Part shown: one piece after another, positions 31,842-31,998 of the stretch
How positions within the stretch are numbered: position 1 is the stretch's first letter
Layout: every line of letters begins with the position of its first letter
Assembly: GCA_963629395.1 (NCBI GenBank)
Contig: CAVGIV010000028.1
Span: 1-31,998, forward strand
Length of the DNA stretch: 31,998 bases
Source: CAG-791 sp963629395
Lineage (GTDB): Bacteria > Bacillota > Clostridia > Lachnospirales > Lachnospiraceae
Reading direction: 5' to 3'
Position numbers and translations under genes: made by a program
Notes under the pieces: model-generated
The model's input: only the letters and a program-made list of their open reading frames with translations
Databases searched by the model: none
What the model was told of the DNA's origin: nothing

Positions 31842-31882
31842 GCGGTTGCCTGCAAGCAGAGGGTTCACGTTGAAATATGGAA

Positions 31883-31975
31883 GGTGCTAAAACCACCATG
31901 CCTGCTCGCGCAGGCACCACAAATATCAGGTAACTATTTAGCACCCATCTCGAATTTGCTATCGCAAATCCTCGA
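31883..31975. repeat. Nested inverted repeats, possible structured RNA or intergenic palindromic repeat
   Basis: GGTGCTAAA (31883-31891) and TTTAGCACC (31937-31945) form a perfect 9-bp outer stem. It encloses the hairpin GCCTGC-TCGC-GCAGGC (31900-31915). A third hairpin, ATTTGC-TATC-GCAAAT (31954-31969), follows, flanked by TCGA on both sides (31950-31953 and 31972-31975). The region begins 42 bases after the cysteine desulfurase stop and may continue past the window edge. No T-tract is present and no gene is seen in 31842-31998. Confidence 0.6.
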
Positions 31976-31998
31976 TGTGGCTGGCCAGAGGCGCTTCG

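Noticed and set aside
31883..31945. A second CIRCE-like operator
   Set aside because: GTGCTAA and TTAGCAC occur but in the opposite orientation and 45 bases apart; CIRCE requires TTAGCACTC-N9-GAGTGCTAA.
1..31998. A defence system, prophage, transposon or CRISPR array
   Set aside because: No integrase, transposase, phage, toxin-antitoxin, restriction or Cas gene and no spacer-repeat pattern was found on either strand. The NYN protein is the only nuclease of uncertain role and its context is translational.

Overview
The window looks like a chromosomal segment of a Clostridia bacterium (Bacillota), most probably Lachnospiraceae. The support is a perfect CIRCE element ahead of hrcA-grpE-dnaK-dnaJ, HPr kinase/phosphorylase with a WhiA/RapZ cluster, a DUF6465-type Lys/Ala/Pro-rich protein, YitT and DUF1846 proteins, strong AGGAGG ribosome binding sites and a GC content near 50% by eye. 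No tRNA, rRNA, CRISPR array, insertion sequence or phage gene was seen. Genes are densely packed and no gene-free stretch exceeds about 230 bases.

Layout. 1-201: 3' end of a magnesium-transporting P-type ATPase (+). 311-2880 (-): operon hypA - apt - exodeoxyribonuclease III - Mrp/NBP35 ATPase. Its promoter region holds four tandem 13-bp repeats. 3087-7841 (+): a NYN-LOTUS putative RNase, an AlaX-type tRNA-editing protein, a YitT membrane protein and a DUF1846 protein, nearly abutting. 8057-10309: ftsH, closed by a strong terminator, then uvrC. 12516-16599: hprK - murB - rapZ - whiA - HPr-like gene, closed by a terminator. This resembles the Bacillus yvc/crh cluster with glmR missing, and the HPr-like protein has Glu at position 15 and Ser at position 46, as expected of a Crh-type regulator. 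16678-19649: a three-gene ABC importer of the TrpX/TrpY/TrpZ type with hairpins before its first and second genes. 19822-22832: an acetyltransferase with an extra N-terminal domain, a PLP aminotransferase and undecaprenyl-diphosphatase. 23024-23551: the DUF6465-type gene with its own promoter, structured leader and terminator. 23777-31841: hrcA - grpE - dnaK - dnaJ - prmA - rsmE - cysteine desulfurase. After 31883 a set of nested inverted repeats runs towards the window edge.

Functionally the segment is mostly housekeeping: protein folding and quality control (HrcA regulon, FtsH), cell-wall supply and division control (MurB, UppP, WhiA, RapZ), carbon signalling (HprK with the Crh-like partner), DNA repair (UvrC, exonuclease III), metal and Fe-S handling (HypA, Mrp, cysteine desulfurase) and translation or ribosome modification (AlaX, PrmA, RsmE). 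I found no clear new multi-gene system. The most interesting items are the His-less HPr, the 13-bp repeat array, several structured leaders and attenuator-like hairpins, and the palindromic element at the right edge.
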